Source of the DNA: an uncultured Bacteroidales bacterium
GTDB taxonomy: Bacteria; Bacteroidota; Bacteroidia; Bacteroidales; UBA932
Assembly (NCBI GenBank): GCA_900322025.1
Contig: ONYJ01000018.1
Coordinates: forward strand, 1 to 13,475
DNA: 13,475 nt
Direction: 5' to 3'
The position numbers and the translations under genes are program-made. Shown one piece after another: positions 1-6,567 of this stretch. Below the pieces are notes generated by a model that did no database searches, was not told the DNA's origin, and was given only the letters and a program-made list of their open reading frames with translations. Within the stretch, counting starts at the first letter, position 1. Every line of letters begins with the position of its first letter.

Positions 1-1
1 A

Positions 2-220
2 AGCGAAGACACACTCTACGATTATGTTTGGGAGAATAAAGTAAACCAATACCAAGCAGATCTGCCCAGAGTTTCGCCTTGCCTTGTTAAAGAAGGGGTC
101 TTGTTCTGCTATCAAGAATACGAAGTGGCACCTTATGCTGCAGGAGCTCCTTGCTTTACAGTGCCTTACAATAAGATTCAGAACTATATGAAACCGTCTG
201 CAACAGCACTGCTCAAATAG
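2..220 (+). CDS. DUF3298 / RsiV-like domain protein, C-terminal fragment
   Basis: This is the 3' end of a gene that starts outside the window; 72 codons are visible before the TAG stop. The fragment ends with the pattern LFCYQEYEVAPYAAGAP followed by FTVPYNKIQNYM. That matches the C-terminus of DUF3298/RsiV-type domains, in which a 'YEVAPYAxG' segment precedes a 'xxIPYxxI' strand. Such proteins in Bacteroidota are usually exported or lipid-anchored and of unclear function; RsiV itself is a lysozyme-binding anti-sigma factor, but that role cannot be carried over to this protein. The N-terminus, including any signal peptide, is not visible. It is convergent with def, with 24 bases between the stop codons. 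The domain assignment is from motif memory; the function is unknown. Confidence 0.72.
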   Translation, partial: SEDTLYDYVWENKVNQYQADLPRVSPCLVKEGVLFCYQEYEVAPYAAGAPCFTVPYNKIQNYMKPSATALLK

Positions 221-244
221 GCGCCATTACCCTAAGAATACCTT

Positions 245-790
245 TTATTTGATTTTGTAACGCGGCCTAAAGGTGCGAGCTTCTAAGCGGCGGAGTTTTC
301 CGCCCAGTAGCTTGCGCCTTATTTGTGAAACACGATCTATAAACATATGACCGTCTAAGTGGTCTAATTCATGCTCCACCATACGACAAGCAAAACCGTC
401 AAACTGTTCGGTAACGGTTTCGCGCTTATCGTTTATATACTTTACGGTTATAGTTTTAGGGCGCACTACATCGCAATTGATATCCGGAACGCTTAAACAA
501 CCCTCCGAATACTCTGCAGTTTCTTCGCTGGCTTCGATAATTTCCGGATTTATCATAATCCTCTTAAAGTCTTTAAGCTCCGGATAATCCTCGGCGATAT
601 CTGTGCCATCTACTATAAGTATTCTTAGGCTATGCCCTACCTGAGGAGCGGCTATTCCCACGCCATCTGCATTCTTCATTGTTTCGTACATATCGTCTAT
701 AAGCTGGTCTAAGCCTTCCATTTGTAGGTCAACAGGCTTGGCAACTTCTCTGAGAACGGCCTGTCCGTAAACATATATCGGGAGTATCAT
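245..790 (-). CDS. def: Peptide deformylase
   Basis: Removes the formyl group from the N-terminal methionine of nascent proteins at the ribosome exit, using a metal (usually iron) in the active site. All three family motifs are intact: GVGIAAPQ (residues 43-50), EGCLSVP (96-102, metal ligand Cys98) and HELDH (140-144, two His ligands and the catalytic Glu141). The 181-residue length is normal for a bacterial type enzyme, with a basic C-terminal tail. The ATG start overlaps the ruvX stop as ATGA, so the two genes are probably cotranscribed and translationally coupled. I see no separate promoter and no convincing terminator after it. Identification is secure. Confidence 0.97.
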   Translation of the reverse strand: MILPIYVYGQAVLREVAKPVDLQMEGLDQLIDDMYETMKNADGVGIAAPQVGHSLRILIVDGTDIAEDYPELKDFKRIMINPEIIEASEETAEYSEGCLSVPDINCDVVRPKTITVKYINDKRETVTEQFDGFACRMVEHELDHLDGHMFIDRVSQIRRKLLGGKLRRLEARTFRPRYKIK

Positions 791-1224
791 AAATTCTGCT
801 GTTTTAATACATTATTACTACGGTCTATATAAGATTGCAGAATGAGAACAGCACTTATTGCGTCTGCTGCACCCTTGCGGCTTCTTTGGCTTTTTTTCAT
901 ACCGCCTTCTATCATAGCCCTCTGTGCTATTGTGGTTGTAAATCTCTCATCTTCCATTTGTATAGGAAGCTGCGGAAACTCCTTTCTAAGATGCTTTACA
1001 AACATTTCTACATACTTTGTGTTCTCGCTCGGCAAATTATTCAAATTCTTTGGATTGCCTACCACAAATAAATCTATGGTTTCTTTCTGAGCATAGTTTT
1101 TCAGATATTCAACTATCTTTGCACTTGGCACGCATCCAAGAGGTGTGGCAAAGATTCCCAGAGGGTCGCTTGCGGCTACCCCTACTCGTTTTCTACCGTA
1201 ATCTATGCCAATTATTCTTCCCAT
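787..1224 (-). CDS. ruvX: RuvX/YqgF family putative Holliday junction resolvase
   Basis: A 145-residue RNase H-fold protein of the YqgF/RuvX family, associated with pre-16S rRNA processing or with Holliday-junction resolution. The N-terminal strand reads IIGIDYGRKRVG with the conserved acidic residue Asp8. A GNPKN segment, DERFTT (with Glu93) and a C-terminal AADAISAVLILQ helix carrying Asp121 complete the expected acidic triad. I chose the ATG at 1224-1222; the frame could extend four codons to a TTG at 1236, but that TTG lies inside the likely promoter element (1241-1234), so the shorter form is more likely. It is the first gene of a two-gene unit with def, overlapping by four bases. It is divergent from the membrane protein gene starting at 1249. 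Confidence 0.94.
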   Translation of the reverse strand: MGRIIGIDYGRKRVGVAASDPLGIFATPLGCVPSAKIVEYLKNYAQKETIDLFVVGNPKNLNNLPSENTKYVEMFVKHLRKEFPQLPIQMEDERFTTTIAQRAMIEGGMKKSQRSRKGAADAISAVLILQSYIDRSNNVLKQQNL

Positions 1225-1233
1225 GCTGCTGTG

Positions 1234-1241
1234 CAAAGTTA
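1234..1241 (-). promoter_or_regulatory. Bacteroidota -7 promoter element of ruvX-def
   Basis: On the minus strand the sequence reads TAACTTTG, an exact match to the Bacteroides -7 consensus TAnnTTTG. It ends nine bases before the ruvX ATG, which predicts a leader of only a few bases. No TTTG lies at the usual 19-21 base spacing upstream (one is 27 bases away), so the -33 half is weak. The divergent gene's ATG is only eight bases away on the other strand. Confidence 0.55.
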
Positions 1242-1248
1242 AATAAAT

Positions 1249-1578
1249 ATGTTAAAAATATTCTTAGACAAACACCAACATATTGCTTCTGAAAAGACAA
1301 CGGGGCAAAAACTACTCTACATGCTGATTCTGTTTGCAGCAATGTTTCTGCTATCTTTTTTGATTATCTGCATAACCCCTATAAAGAGGCTGATTCCGGG
1401 CTATCCTACGGAGAAAGTTAAAAAAGAAATGGTGCAGAATCAGATAACTTTAGATTCTCTCAAACAACAGATAGAAAAGTGGCAGAAAGAATTGCAGGAT
1501 ATACAGATGATTACATCTGGTCATACCCCTATACAAGAGACAACAGAAAATAATACTCAAGCAGATGGAACAAACTAA
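1249..1578 (+). CDS. Short membrane protein resembling an M23 peptidase N-terminus without the peptidase domain
   Basis: A 109-residue protein with a short cytoplasmic segment and one hydrophobic helix (about residues 21-42). Then comes TPIKRLIPGYP (43-53), and then a polar, probably coiled-coil stretch (about 55-88) running into SGHTP. From family knowledge, this order (membrane helix, 'TPxxxxIPGYP', coiled coil, 'IxxxxSG') is how Bacteroidota M23/LytM-type cell-wall peptidases begin, and such a gene is often found next to dxr. Here the protein ends about 20 residues after the coiled coil, so the LytM domain with its metal-binding His/Asp residues is absent. No M23 remnant follows, because the next gene, dxr, starts 14 bases before this stop. 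It may be a LytM-less regulator or scaffold, or a truncated gene kept for coupling to dxr. The family link is by eye. Confidence 0.7.
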   Translation: MLKIFLDKHQHIASEKTTGQKLLYMLILFAAMFLLSFLIICITPIKRLIPGYPTEKVKKEMVQNQITLDSLKQQIEKWQKELQDIQMITSGHTPIQETTENNTQADGTN

Positions 1579-2731
1579 AAGGAGAATAGCCATTTTGGGT
1601 TCCACAGGAAGCATCGGCACCCAAACCCTCAATGTAATTTCTCAACACCCAGATCTGTTTCAGGTAGAGTTGCTTTCTGCCGGCAGCAATGCTCAGTTGC
1701 TTATTCAACAGGCTAAAACATATAATCCGAATGCTGTTGTTATATGCAATAAAGACAAATATCAAGAAGTAAAAGAAGCCTTAACTCCTCTCGACATTAA
1801 AGTGTTTGCCGGAGTAGAGTCGGCCGGAGAACTTGCAGGAGCTTCCAACATAGATATGGTTGTTGCCTCTATGGTAGGTTTCAGCGGATTAGCCCCTACA
1901 ATAGCAGCCATAAAAAAGGGTAAGGCTATAGCATTAGCCAACAAAGAAACCCTTGTGGCAGCCGGTAGCATAATAAGCAAAATGAGCACAGAGCACAATA
2001 GCCCCATTATTCCTGTAGATTCTGAACACTCTGCCATCTTCCAATGCCTTCAGGGAGAAAAAGCCGAAATAGAAAAACTCTTACTAACCGCCAGTGGCGG
2101 CCCTTTCTTTAGCCTGCCTATAGAGAAATTCAACGACATTACTGTAGAGCAAGCCCTAAACCACCCTAACTGGAAAATGGGAAGTAAGGTAACTATAGAC
2201 TCTGCTACAATGATGAATAAAGGCTTGGAAATAATTGAGGCTGCATGGCTATTCAATATACCCATAGATAGGGTTGAGGTAGTTATACATCCGCAATCTA
2301 TAATTCACTCCATGGTACAGTTTTCAGACGGTAGCATAAAGGCACAGCTCGGTTATCCCGATATGAGAGTTCCTATCCAGTATGCCCTATCTTATCCATA
2401 TAGGATAAAACTGGATACCCCAAGACTCTCTTTTCCGGATATAGAAAAACTTACATTCTTTGCTCCGGATTTAACCAAATATCCATGCCTTGCCATTGCC
2501 TACGAAGCATTTAGAAAAGGAGGAAACATACCTTGCGCCGTGAATGCGGCCAACGAGGTGGCAGTGGCAGCCTTTTTGAACTCCGAAATTAAGTTTGTTC
2601 ATATTCCGCAAATCATAGAAAAAACCATTGAAAAGTGTAATTTTGTAGCCGCTCCTTCTGTTGAAGATATTTTTGCCACAGACAAACTTTCCAAGGCAGT
2701 AGCCAAAGAAATTGTTAGGCAAAATCTATAA
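1565..2731 (+). CDS. dxr: 1-deoxy-D-xylulose 5-phosphate reductoisomerase
   Basis: Converts 1-deoxy-D-xylulose 5-phosphate to 2-C-methyl-D-erythritol 4-phosphate with NADPH, the committed step of the MEP isoprenoid pathway in the cytoplasm. Seen in the sequence: the NADPH-binding glycine loop GSTGSIG (12-18), ANKET (125-129), the metal and substrate site VDSEHS (Asp152, Glu154), TASGG (175-179), SATMMNKGLE with Glu222 as the third metal ligand, and the IHPQS motif (241-245). The 388-residue length is normal for the family. The ATG lies inside the end of the preceding short membrane-protein gene (14-base overlap), suggesting coupled translation. No Shine-Dalgarno sequence is seen. Confidence 0.97.
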   Translation: MEQTKRRIAILGSTGSIGTQTLNVISQHPDLFQVELLSAGSNAQLLIQQAKTYNPNAVVICNKDKYQEVKEALTPLDIKVFAGVESAGELAGASNIDMVVASMVGFSGLAPTIAAIKKGKAIALANKETLVAAGSIISKMSTEHNSPIIPVDSEHSAIFQCLQGEKAEIEKLLLTASGGPFFSLPIEKFNDITVEQALNHPNWKMGSKVTIDSATMMNKGLEIIEAAWLFNIPIDRVEVVIHPQSIIHSMVQFSDGSIKAQLGYPDMRVPIQYALSYPYRIKLDTPRLSFPDIEKLTFFAPDLTKYPCLAIAYEAFRKGGNIPCAVNAANEVAVAAFLNSEIKFVHIPQIIEKTIEKCNFVAAPSVEDIFATDKLSKAVAKEIVRQNL

Positions 2732-2769
2732 CAGAAATGGTTAAATGCCCCTTTTTGATAAGCAGGAAG

Positions 2770-2794
2770 AGCAAAATAAAACTTTAATTTTGCT
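2770..2794 (+). promoter_or_regulatory. Candidate rseP promoter with an inverted repeat over the -7 box
   Basis: The 109-base gap between dxr and rseP contains TAATTTTG at 2785-2792, matching the -7 consensus TAnnTTTG, 48 bases before the rseP ATG. The box overlaps the right arm of a perfect 8-base inverted repeat, AGCAAAAT (2770-2777) and ATTTTGCT (2787-2794), with a 9-base centre. The nearest upstream TTG (2755-2757) is 27 bases from the box, longer than usual. The promoter is plausible; an operator role for the repeat is inference. Confidence 0.45.
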
Positions 2795-2840
2795 ACGGCA
2801 GCAAAAAGTTGCATTAAATACGAACTATTAGAATCAGATT

Positions 2841-4220
2841 ATGGCAATAATTATCAAGATAGTACAGGTTATACTGGCCCTCAGTCTGCTCGTGCTTGTT
2901 CACGAATTCGGACACTTCTTTTTTGCAAGACTATTCAAGATAAAAGTAGAAAAATTCTACCTCTTCTTTGATGCCGGCTTTGCTCTTTTTAAGTGGAAAC
3001 CTAAAAATTCAGATACCGAATACGGTATCGGCTGGCTGCCCTTGGGCGGATACTGCAAAATTGCAGGGATGATAGACGAATCTATGGACAAGCAGCAGAT
3101 GAAAGCAGAGCCAAAACCCTGGGAATTCCGCTCTCATCCTGCATGGCAGAGATTCTTTGTGTTGTTTGGAGGGGTATTCTTTAATGTAATACTGGCTATA
3201 ATTATCTATTCCGGCATGATGGCTACATGGGGAGAACAATACATCAAGAATGCCGATGTAACCACAGGTATTTCCACAAATAGCTTAGGTAGAGAGATAG
3301 GTTTCCGCAATGCAGACAAAATAGTTTCTTTCGATGGAAAACCTATAGAAAAATTCGATGAACTCAGAATACAGCTCATACAGGAGCAGGCAAAAAGTGC
3401 GGTAGTAGAAAGACAAGGCTCGACTGTAGATATTGAAATAAATCCGGTATATATGCCTGATATATTGGAAAGCGCAGACCTATTTGATTACGGAATCCCG
3501 TTTGTGGTGGCACAGGTACCCGATTCCTCCCTTAATTTTGCTGCAGGATTAAGAGCCGGTGATGAGATATATTCCATAACACTGCCCGCAGCAGACAGTA
3601 CCGGAAAAGACAGCACGCTTGCTGTAGCAGGCAGAGGGCTGATGTTTTCTGAGGTAAGGGAATTTGTATCGCAGCACCCCGGCAGAAGCGTAGTGGCAAC
3701 CGTAAAAAGAGATTCAGACACCTTAGGCATACAACAAATACCACTTGTAATAAGTCCGGAAGGCTATCTTGGAGTTGTTATTGAGGGCGATCTATCTAAG
3801 TTTTACAACATCACATCGCACAAATACTCCTTGCTTAAAGCCATACCGGCCGGAATAAAAAAAGCCGGAGAACAAATCAGCAACTACTGGAAACAGCTAA
3901 AACTTATATTCACTCCTAAGACAAAGGCATACAAGTCTGTAGGAAGTTTTATAGCCATTGGGCAGATATTCCCTGATGTTTGGAACTGGAGAGCATTCTG
4001 GAGCATTACCGCCTTCCTGTCTATAATGCTTGCAGTGCTGAATATCCTGCCTATTCCTGCCTTAGACGGCGGGCATATCTTATTTACTTTATATGAAATA
4101 GTTACAGGCAGAAAGCCTAACGAGAAATTTCTTATTGCAGCACAAACCGTAGGAATGATTTTGCTGATAGCCCTTATGATTTTAGCCTTTGGAAACGATA
4201 TCTTCCGCCTACTGAAATAG
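2841..4220 (+). CDS. rseP: Site-2 protease (RseP family intramembrane zinc metalloprotease)
   Basis: A membrane-embedded M50-family protease that cuts substrates within their transmembrane segments; known substrates in other bacteria are anti-sigma factors and leftover signal peptides. The zinc motif HEFGH is at residues 21-25 in the first membrane helix. The second signature, NILPIPALDGGH (from residue 401, Asp409), is in a C-terminal helix and supplies the third zinc ligand. Other hydrophobic segments lie near 105-127, 385-410 and 432-454. Two PDZ-like regions sit between them (about 135-205 and 215-325; 'GFRNADKIVSFDG' and 'GLRAGDEIYSI'). The 459-residue length fits the RseP class with two PDZ domains. 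It follows dxr but has its own candidate promoter. No substrate can be named from this window. Confidence 0.94.
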   Translation: MAIIIKIVQVILALSLLVLVHEFGHFFFARLFKIKVEKFYLFFDAGFALFKWKPKNSDTEYGIGWLPLGGYCKIAGMIDESMDKQQMKAEPKPWEFRSHPAWQRFFVLFGGVFFNVILAIIIYSGMMATWGEQYIKNADVTTGISTNSLGREIGFRNADKIVSFDGKPIEKFDELRIQLIQEQAKSAVVERQGSTVDIEINPVYMPDILESADLFDYGIPFVVAQVPDSSLNFAAGLRAGDEIYSITLPAADSTGKDSTLAVAGRGLMFSEVREFVSQHPGRSVVATVKRDSDTLGIQQIPLVISPEGYLGVVIEGDLSKFYNITSHKYSLLKAIPAGIKKAGEQISNYWKQLKLIFTPKTKAYKSVGSFIAIGQIFPDVWNWRAFWSITAFLSIMLAVLNILPIPALDGGHILFTLYEIVTGRKPNEKFLIAAQTVGMILLIALMILAFGNDIFRLLK

Positions 4221-4289
4221 GGTCGTTTGCACGCAGCTTCATTTTGATATTTTATTGATGATTATAATAAGGCAAAATTCCGCCTTTAT

Positions 4290-4317
4290 GGTAATTTTGT
4301 ATGCAACATAAATTACC
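4290..4317 (+). promoter_or_regulatory. Candidate promoter of the DUF4837 gene with a long inverted repeat
   Basis: TAATTTTG at 4292-4299 matches the -7 consensus and would place the transcript start about 20 bases before the ATG at 4326. The same bases form the left arm of an inverted repeat, GGTAATTT (4290-4297) and AAATTACC (4310-4317). It can be extended inward by TGT/ACA with one bulged T, giving 11 pairs around a 5-base loop. Because the left arm would lie upstream of the transcript start, any function is more likely at the DNA level than in RNA. No TTTG is found at the standard -33 spacing. Confidence 0.45.
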
Positions 4318-4325
4318 GTTGAGTT

Positions 4326-5330
4326 ATGCGTAAATATTTATTTCTTTTGGCCAGCCTGATTCCTATGCTATTCGGATGCAAGGCTGATGATAGAACCTCC
4401 TATCTGAAGACCGTAACCGGCAAAGCCGGAGAAATTATTGTGGTTTTAGATAAAGCCAGCTGGGATGGAGAAGTAGGAACTGCCCTCAGGGATGTATTGG
4501 CTAAAGATTATCCAATGCTACCTCAGCGCGAACCTTCTTTTACGCTCATAAATATTACTAAGAATGCCTTCTCAGATTTATTCAAGGCACATCGCAATAT
4601 CGTTTTCTTTAACATAGCAGAGGATGTTGCCCAGCCGGGAGTATTTGTAAAAAGAAATAGATGGGCTCAGCCGCAAATAATACTCACTATAGAAGCACTC
4701 TCGTCTGAACAGGCGGCCGGACTCATAAAGGAGAATGCAGATATTATCTTTAACGCCATAGATCAAATAGAAAAAGACCGTATTGCAAATAGTTCCAAAA
4801 AGTATGAAGAAAAATCTATTCGCAGCGTGGTTTCAGAGAGATTTGGAGGTTCTCCTTACTTTCCAAAGGGTTACTCCATAAAAAAAGTTACAGAAAATTT
4901 CTTTTGGGCCTCTCACGAAACCACCACAACTAACCTGAGCATACTCATATACACAATACCTTACAACGGAGACTCTTTCCCTACAAAAGAGCAAATTATA
5001 GAGGCACAAGATAAAGTGTTAAAAGAAAATGTGCCCGGAATGTTCCCGAACAGCTATATGATTACTGTAAACACAGAAACCGAAGCCCCTATTATGACAT
5101 CCTATAAGTACAAAAACAAAACTTTTGTAGAAATAAGGGGACTTTGGGAGGTTGCGAACGATTATATGGGCGGACCTTTCGTAGAGCATGTTATGTACCA
5201 CAAAGATCCGGGTAAGCTAATTGTAATTCAGGGATTTGTATATGCCCCAAAACATAAAAAGCGTAATTTTATCCGCCAAGTAGAATCAATTGTTTATTCT
5301 TTTGATTGGGCAGAAAAATTTTCAGAATAA
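4326..5330 (+). CDS. DUF4837 family lipoprotein
   Basis: A 334-residue predicted lipoprotein: a lysine/arginine start, a hydrophobic stretch (about 4-16) and lipobox LFGC with the lipidated cysteine at position 18. The next segment, 'KTVTGKAGEIIVVLDKASW', then 'LRDVLAKDYPMLPQREPSF' and 'HRNIVF', match my memory of DUF4837, a family largely restricted to Bacteroidota. No catalytic motif is evident and its function is not known; envelope location is inferred from the lipobox. The later part contains segments such as 'VRGLWE'-like EIRGLWEV and GGPFVEH, also typical of the family. It appears to have its own promoter and lies between rseP and the tRNA-rpsT unit. Confidence 0.88.
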   Translation: MRKYLFLLASLIPMLFGCKADDRTSYLKTVTGKAGEIIVVLDKASWDGEVGTALRDVLAKDYPMLPQREPSFTLINITKNAFSDLFKAHRNIVFFNIAEDVAQPGVFVKRNRWAQPQIILTIEALSSEQAAGLIKENADIIFNAIDQIEKDRIANSSKKYEEKSIRSVVSERFGGSPYFPKGYSIKKVTENFFWASHETTTTNLSILIYTIPYNGDSFPTKEQIIEAQDKVLKENVPGMFPNSYMITVNTETEAPIMTSYKYKNKTFVEIRGLWEVANDYMGGPFVEHVMYHKDPGKLIVIQGFVYAPKHKKRNFIRQVESIVYSFDWAEKFSE

Positions 5331-5341
5331 ATATTTTTTTA

Positions 5342-5349
5342 TATATTTG
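5342..5349 (+). promoter_or_regulatory. -7 promoter element of the tRNA-Glu/rpsT unit
   Basis: TATATTTG is an exact match to TAnnTTTG. It ends 10 bases before the first base of tRNA-Glu, starts 11 bases after the DUF4837 stop and lies in an AT-rich stretch. A start a few bases downstream would leave a very short 5' leader on the tRNA precursor. No clear -33 TTTG is present at the usual spacing. Confidence 0.6.
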
Positions 5350-5359
5350 CGCCCCGATT

Positions 5360-5431
5360 GGTCGGTTCGTCTAACGGTTAGGACACAAGATTTTCATTCT
5401 TGCAATAGGGGTTCGATTCCCCTACCGACTA
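5360..5431 (+). tRNA. tRNA-Glu (anticodon UUC)
   Basis: The sequence folds as a cloverleaf. The acceptor stem is GGTCGGT with ACCGACT (5424-5430), with one G-U pair at position 1-72. The anticodon stem is CAAGA/TCTTG around the loop TTTTCAT, with anticodon TTC at 5393-5395. The variable loop has four bases, and the T arm is AGGGG/CCCCT around TTCGATT. The discriminator base is A5431. The 3' CCA is not encoded (CAAAA follows), so it must be added by the CCA-adding enzyme. The gene begins about 30 bases after the DUF4837 stop and lies 27 bases before rpsT, so it is probably processed from a tRNA-rpsT transcript. Confidence 0.95.
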
Positions 5432-5458
5432 CAAAAATTAAAAACAAAAACAGTATTT

Positions 5459-5728
5459 ATGGCAAATCATAAAAGTGCAGAAAAGCGCGTTCGCCAAACA
5501 GCAAAACGCAAAGAGCATAACCACTATTATGCAAAGACCGCCCGCAATGCCATCAAGGCTCTTAGGGCTACCACAGACAAGAAAGAAGCAGAGGAAAAAC
5601 TCCCTAAAATGGCCTCTATGTTAGACAAACTTGTAAACAAGGGTATTATTCATAAGAATAAGGCCATCAACCTCAAAAGCGGTCTTGCAAAGCATGTAGC
5701 TAAGTTAGAATCTGCTCCTGCAAAGTAG
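5459..5728 (+). CDS. rpsT: 30S ribosomal protein S20
   Basis: An 89-residue, strongly basic protein that binds 16S rRNA in the small subunit. The N-terminus ANHKSAEKRVRQTAKR and the helical, lysine/alanine-rich body with 'NKAxxLKSxLAKHV' near the C-terminus are diagnostic of S20, and the length is normal. The leader is A-rich with no Shine-Dalgarno sequence, as is common in Bacteroidota. It lies directly downstream of tRNA-Glu with no separate promoter visible, and is followed by a stem-loop and then a strong terminator. Confidence 0.97.
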   Translation: MANHKSAEKRVRQTAKRKEHNHYYAKTARNAIKALRATTDKKEAEEKLPKMASMLDKLVNKGIIHKNKAINLKSGLAKHVAKLESAPAK

Positions 5729-5740
5729 TCAATCTTTCAG

Positions 5741-5765
5741 GCAAGAGTAAAACTTACCATCTTGC
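5741..5765 (+). other. Imperfect stem-loop in the rpsT 3' region
   Basis: GCAAGA (5741-5746) pairs with TCTTGC (5760-5765), and GTAA (5747-5750) with TTAC (5754-5757). This gives ten base pairs with a two-base bulge and a three-base loop. It lies 12 bases after the rpsT stop and 15 bases before the terminator stem. It has no T-run of its own, so it is probably a 3' UTR structure rather than a second terminator. Its role is unknown. Confidence 0.5.
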
Positions 5766-5779
5766 GTGGCTGAATAGAT

Positions 5780-5809
5780 AAACTTCCCGATTTTCGGGAA
5801 GTTTTTTTA
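5780..5809 (+). terminator. Intrinsic terminator of the tRNA-Glu/rpsT unit
   Basis: A perfect stem, AACTTCCCG (5781-5789) with CGGGAAGTT (5795-5803), extends by one A-T pair on the outside and can close further to a three-base TTT loop. It is followed immediately by a run of T residues (to 5808). This is a textbook Rho-independent terminator and the strongest in the window. The radC ATG is only 11 bases beyond it. Confidence 0.93.
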
Positions 5810-5820
5810 TTACTACTATC

Positions 5821-6513
5821 ATGGAAAATAAGCTTACAACCATTCGCAGTTGGGAAGAAAGTCAAAGGCCCAGAGAAAAATTCCTTCTGAAAGGAGGGGA
5901 GGCTTTGAGCACAGAAGAACTGCTGGCTATAATAATAGGGAGCGGAACTAAAGACAAAAATGCCATAGAGCTATCGAGAGAAATTCTACATGGAGCAGAC
6001 AATAACCTGAATAATTTATCCCGATTTACCATAGAAGATTTTTGCAGTTTCGGTGGCATAGGCACCTGCAAAGCCGTTTCTCTAATGGCCGTATTTGAAC
6101 TTTCAAAACGCTATCAGATATGTTCTGCCCCAAATCTGCCCCAGATATATTCTTCAGAAGCAGCCGCCCAAATAATGCTGCCTTTGCTCAAAAACCTTTC
6201 TCACGAAGAATGTTGGGTTATGTATCTCAACAGAAATAACAGGCTGATTAGCAAAGAAAGATTAAGCATAGGAGGCATATCCGCCACAGTTCTCGATGTA
6301 AAGCTGATCATCAAAAAGGCCATGGCAAAACTATCAAGTGCCATTATTTTAGTTCACAACCACCCGAGCGGAAACCACAAACCGGGTAAAGAAGATATAA
6401 GCCAAACAAAAAAGCTGGCAGAAGCTTCAAAAATGTGCGATTTATCTTTATTAGACCATATAATTGTGGCCGGCAACAGTTATTTTTCCTTTTCAGACAA
6501 CGGTGCGTTATAG
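5821..6513 (+). CDS. radC: RadC / UPF0758 family JAB-domain protein
   Basis: A 230-residue protein with the standard two-part RadC layout. An N-terminal helix-hairpin-helix-like region (about 65-95, GGIGTCKAVSL) is followed by a JAB/MPN domain (about 105-230). The metalloprotease-like motif HNHPSG (179-184) is followed by ED (191-192), and an upstream Glu near 129-130 (HEECWV) could complete the JAMM metal site. Despite the name, a DNA-repair role is not established; the biochemical activity of the family remains uncertain. The ATG starts 11 bases after a strong terminator, and no -7 box is seen in the interval, so its promoter is unclear. The upp gene follows. Confidence 0.93.
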   Translation: MENKLTTIRSWEESQRPREKFLLKGGEALSTEELLAIIIGSGTKDKNAIELSREILHGADNNLNNLSRFTIEDFCSFGGIGTCKAVSLMAVFELSKRYQICSAPNLPQIYSSEAAAQIMLPLLKNLSHEECWVMYLNRNNRLISKERLSIGGISATVLDVKLIIKKAMAKLSSAIILVHNHPSGNHKPGKEDISQTKKLAEASKMCDLSLLDHIIVAGNSYFSFSDNGAL

Positions 6514-6520
6514 ATATTTT

Positions 6521-6543
6521 TATCTTTGTATAAGATATATTTG
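6521..6543 (+). promoter_or_regulatory. Tandem -7 promoter elements of upp
   Basis: Two exact matches to TAnnTTTG lie 15 bases apart between radC and upp: TATCTTTG (6521-6528) and TATATTTG (6536-6543). Starts from them would give leaders of roughly 35 and 20 bases. Neither has a TTTG at the usual -33 distance. The second box is the better placed of the two. Confidence 0.5.
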
Positions 6544-6567
6544 TACAGAACATCTAAAAAACATACC

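Noticed and set aside
3009..3239. Minus-strand frames inside rseP, and similar antisense frames in dxr, upp and miaB
   Set aside because: They lie entirely opposite well-identified genes, lack recognisable motifs, and are expected as shadows of the coding strand.
4269..4286. Small hairpin AAGGC/GCCTT after rseP as a terminator
   Set aside because: Only five base pairs with an eight-base loop and no T-run; too weak to call.
5290..5472. 60-codon plus-strand frame crossing the end of the DUF4837 gene and tRNA-Glu
   Set aside because: It reads through a well-folded tRNA and has no family resemblance; a chance frame.
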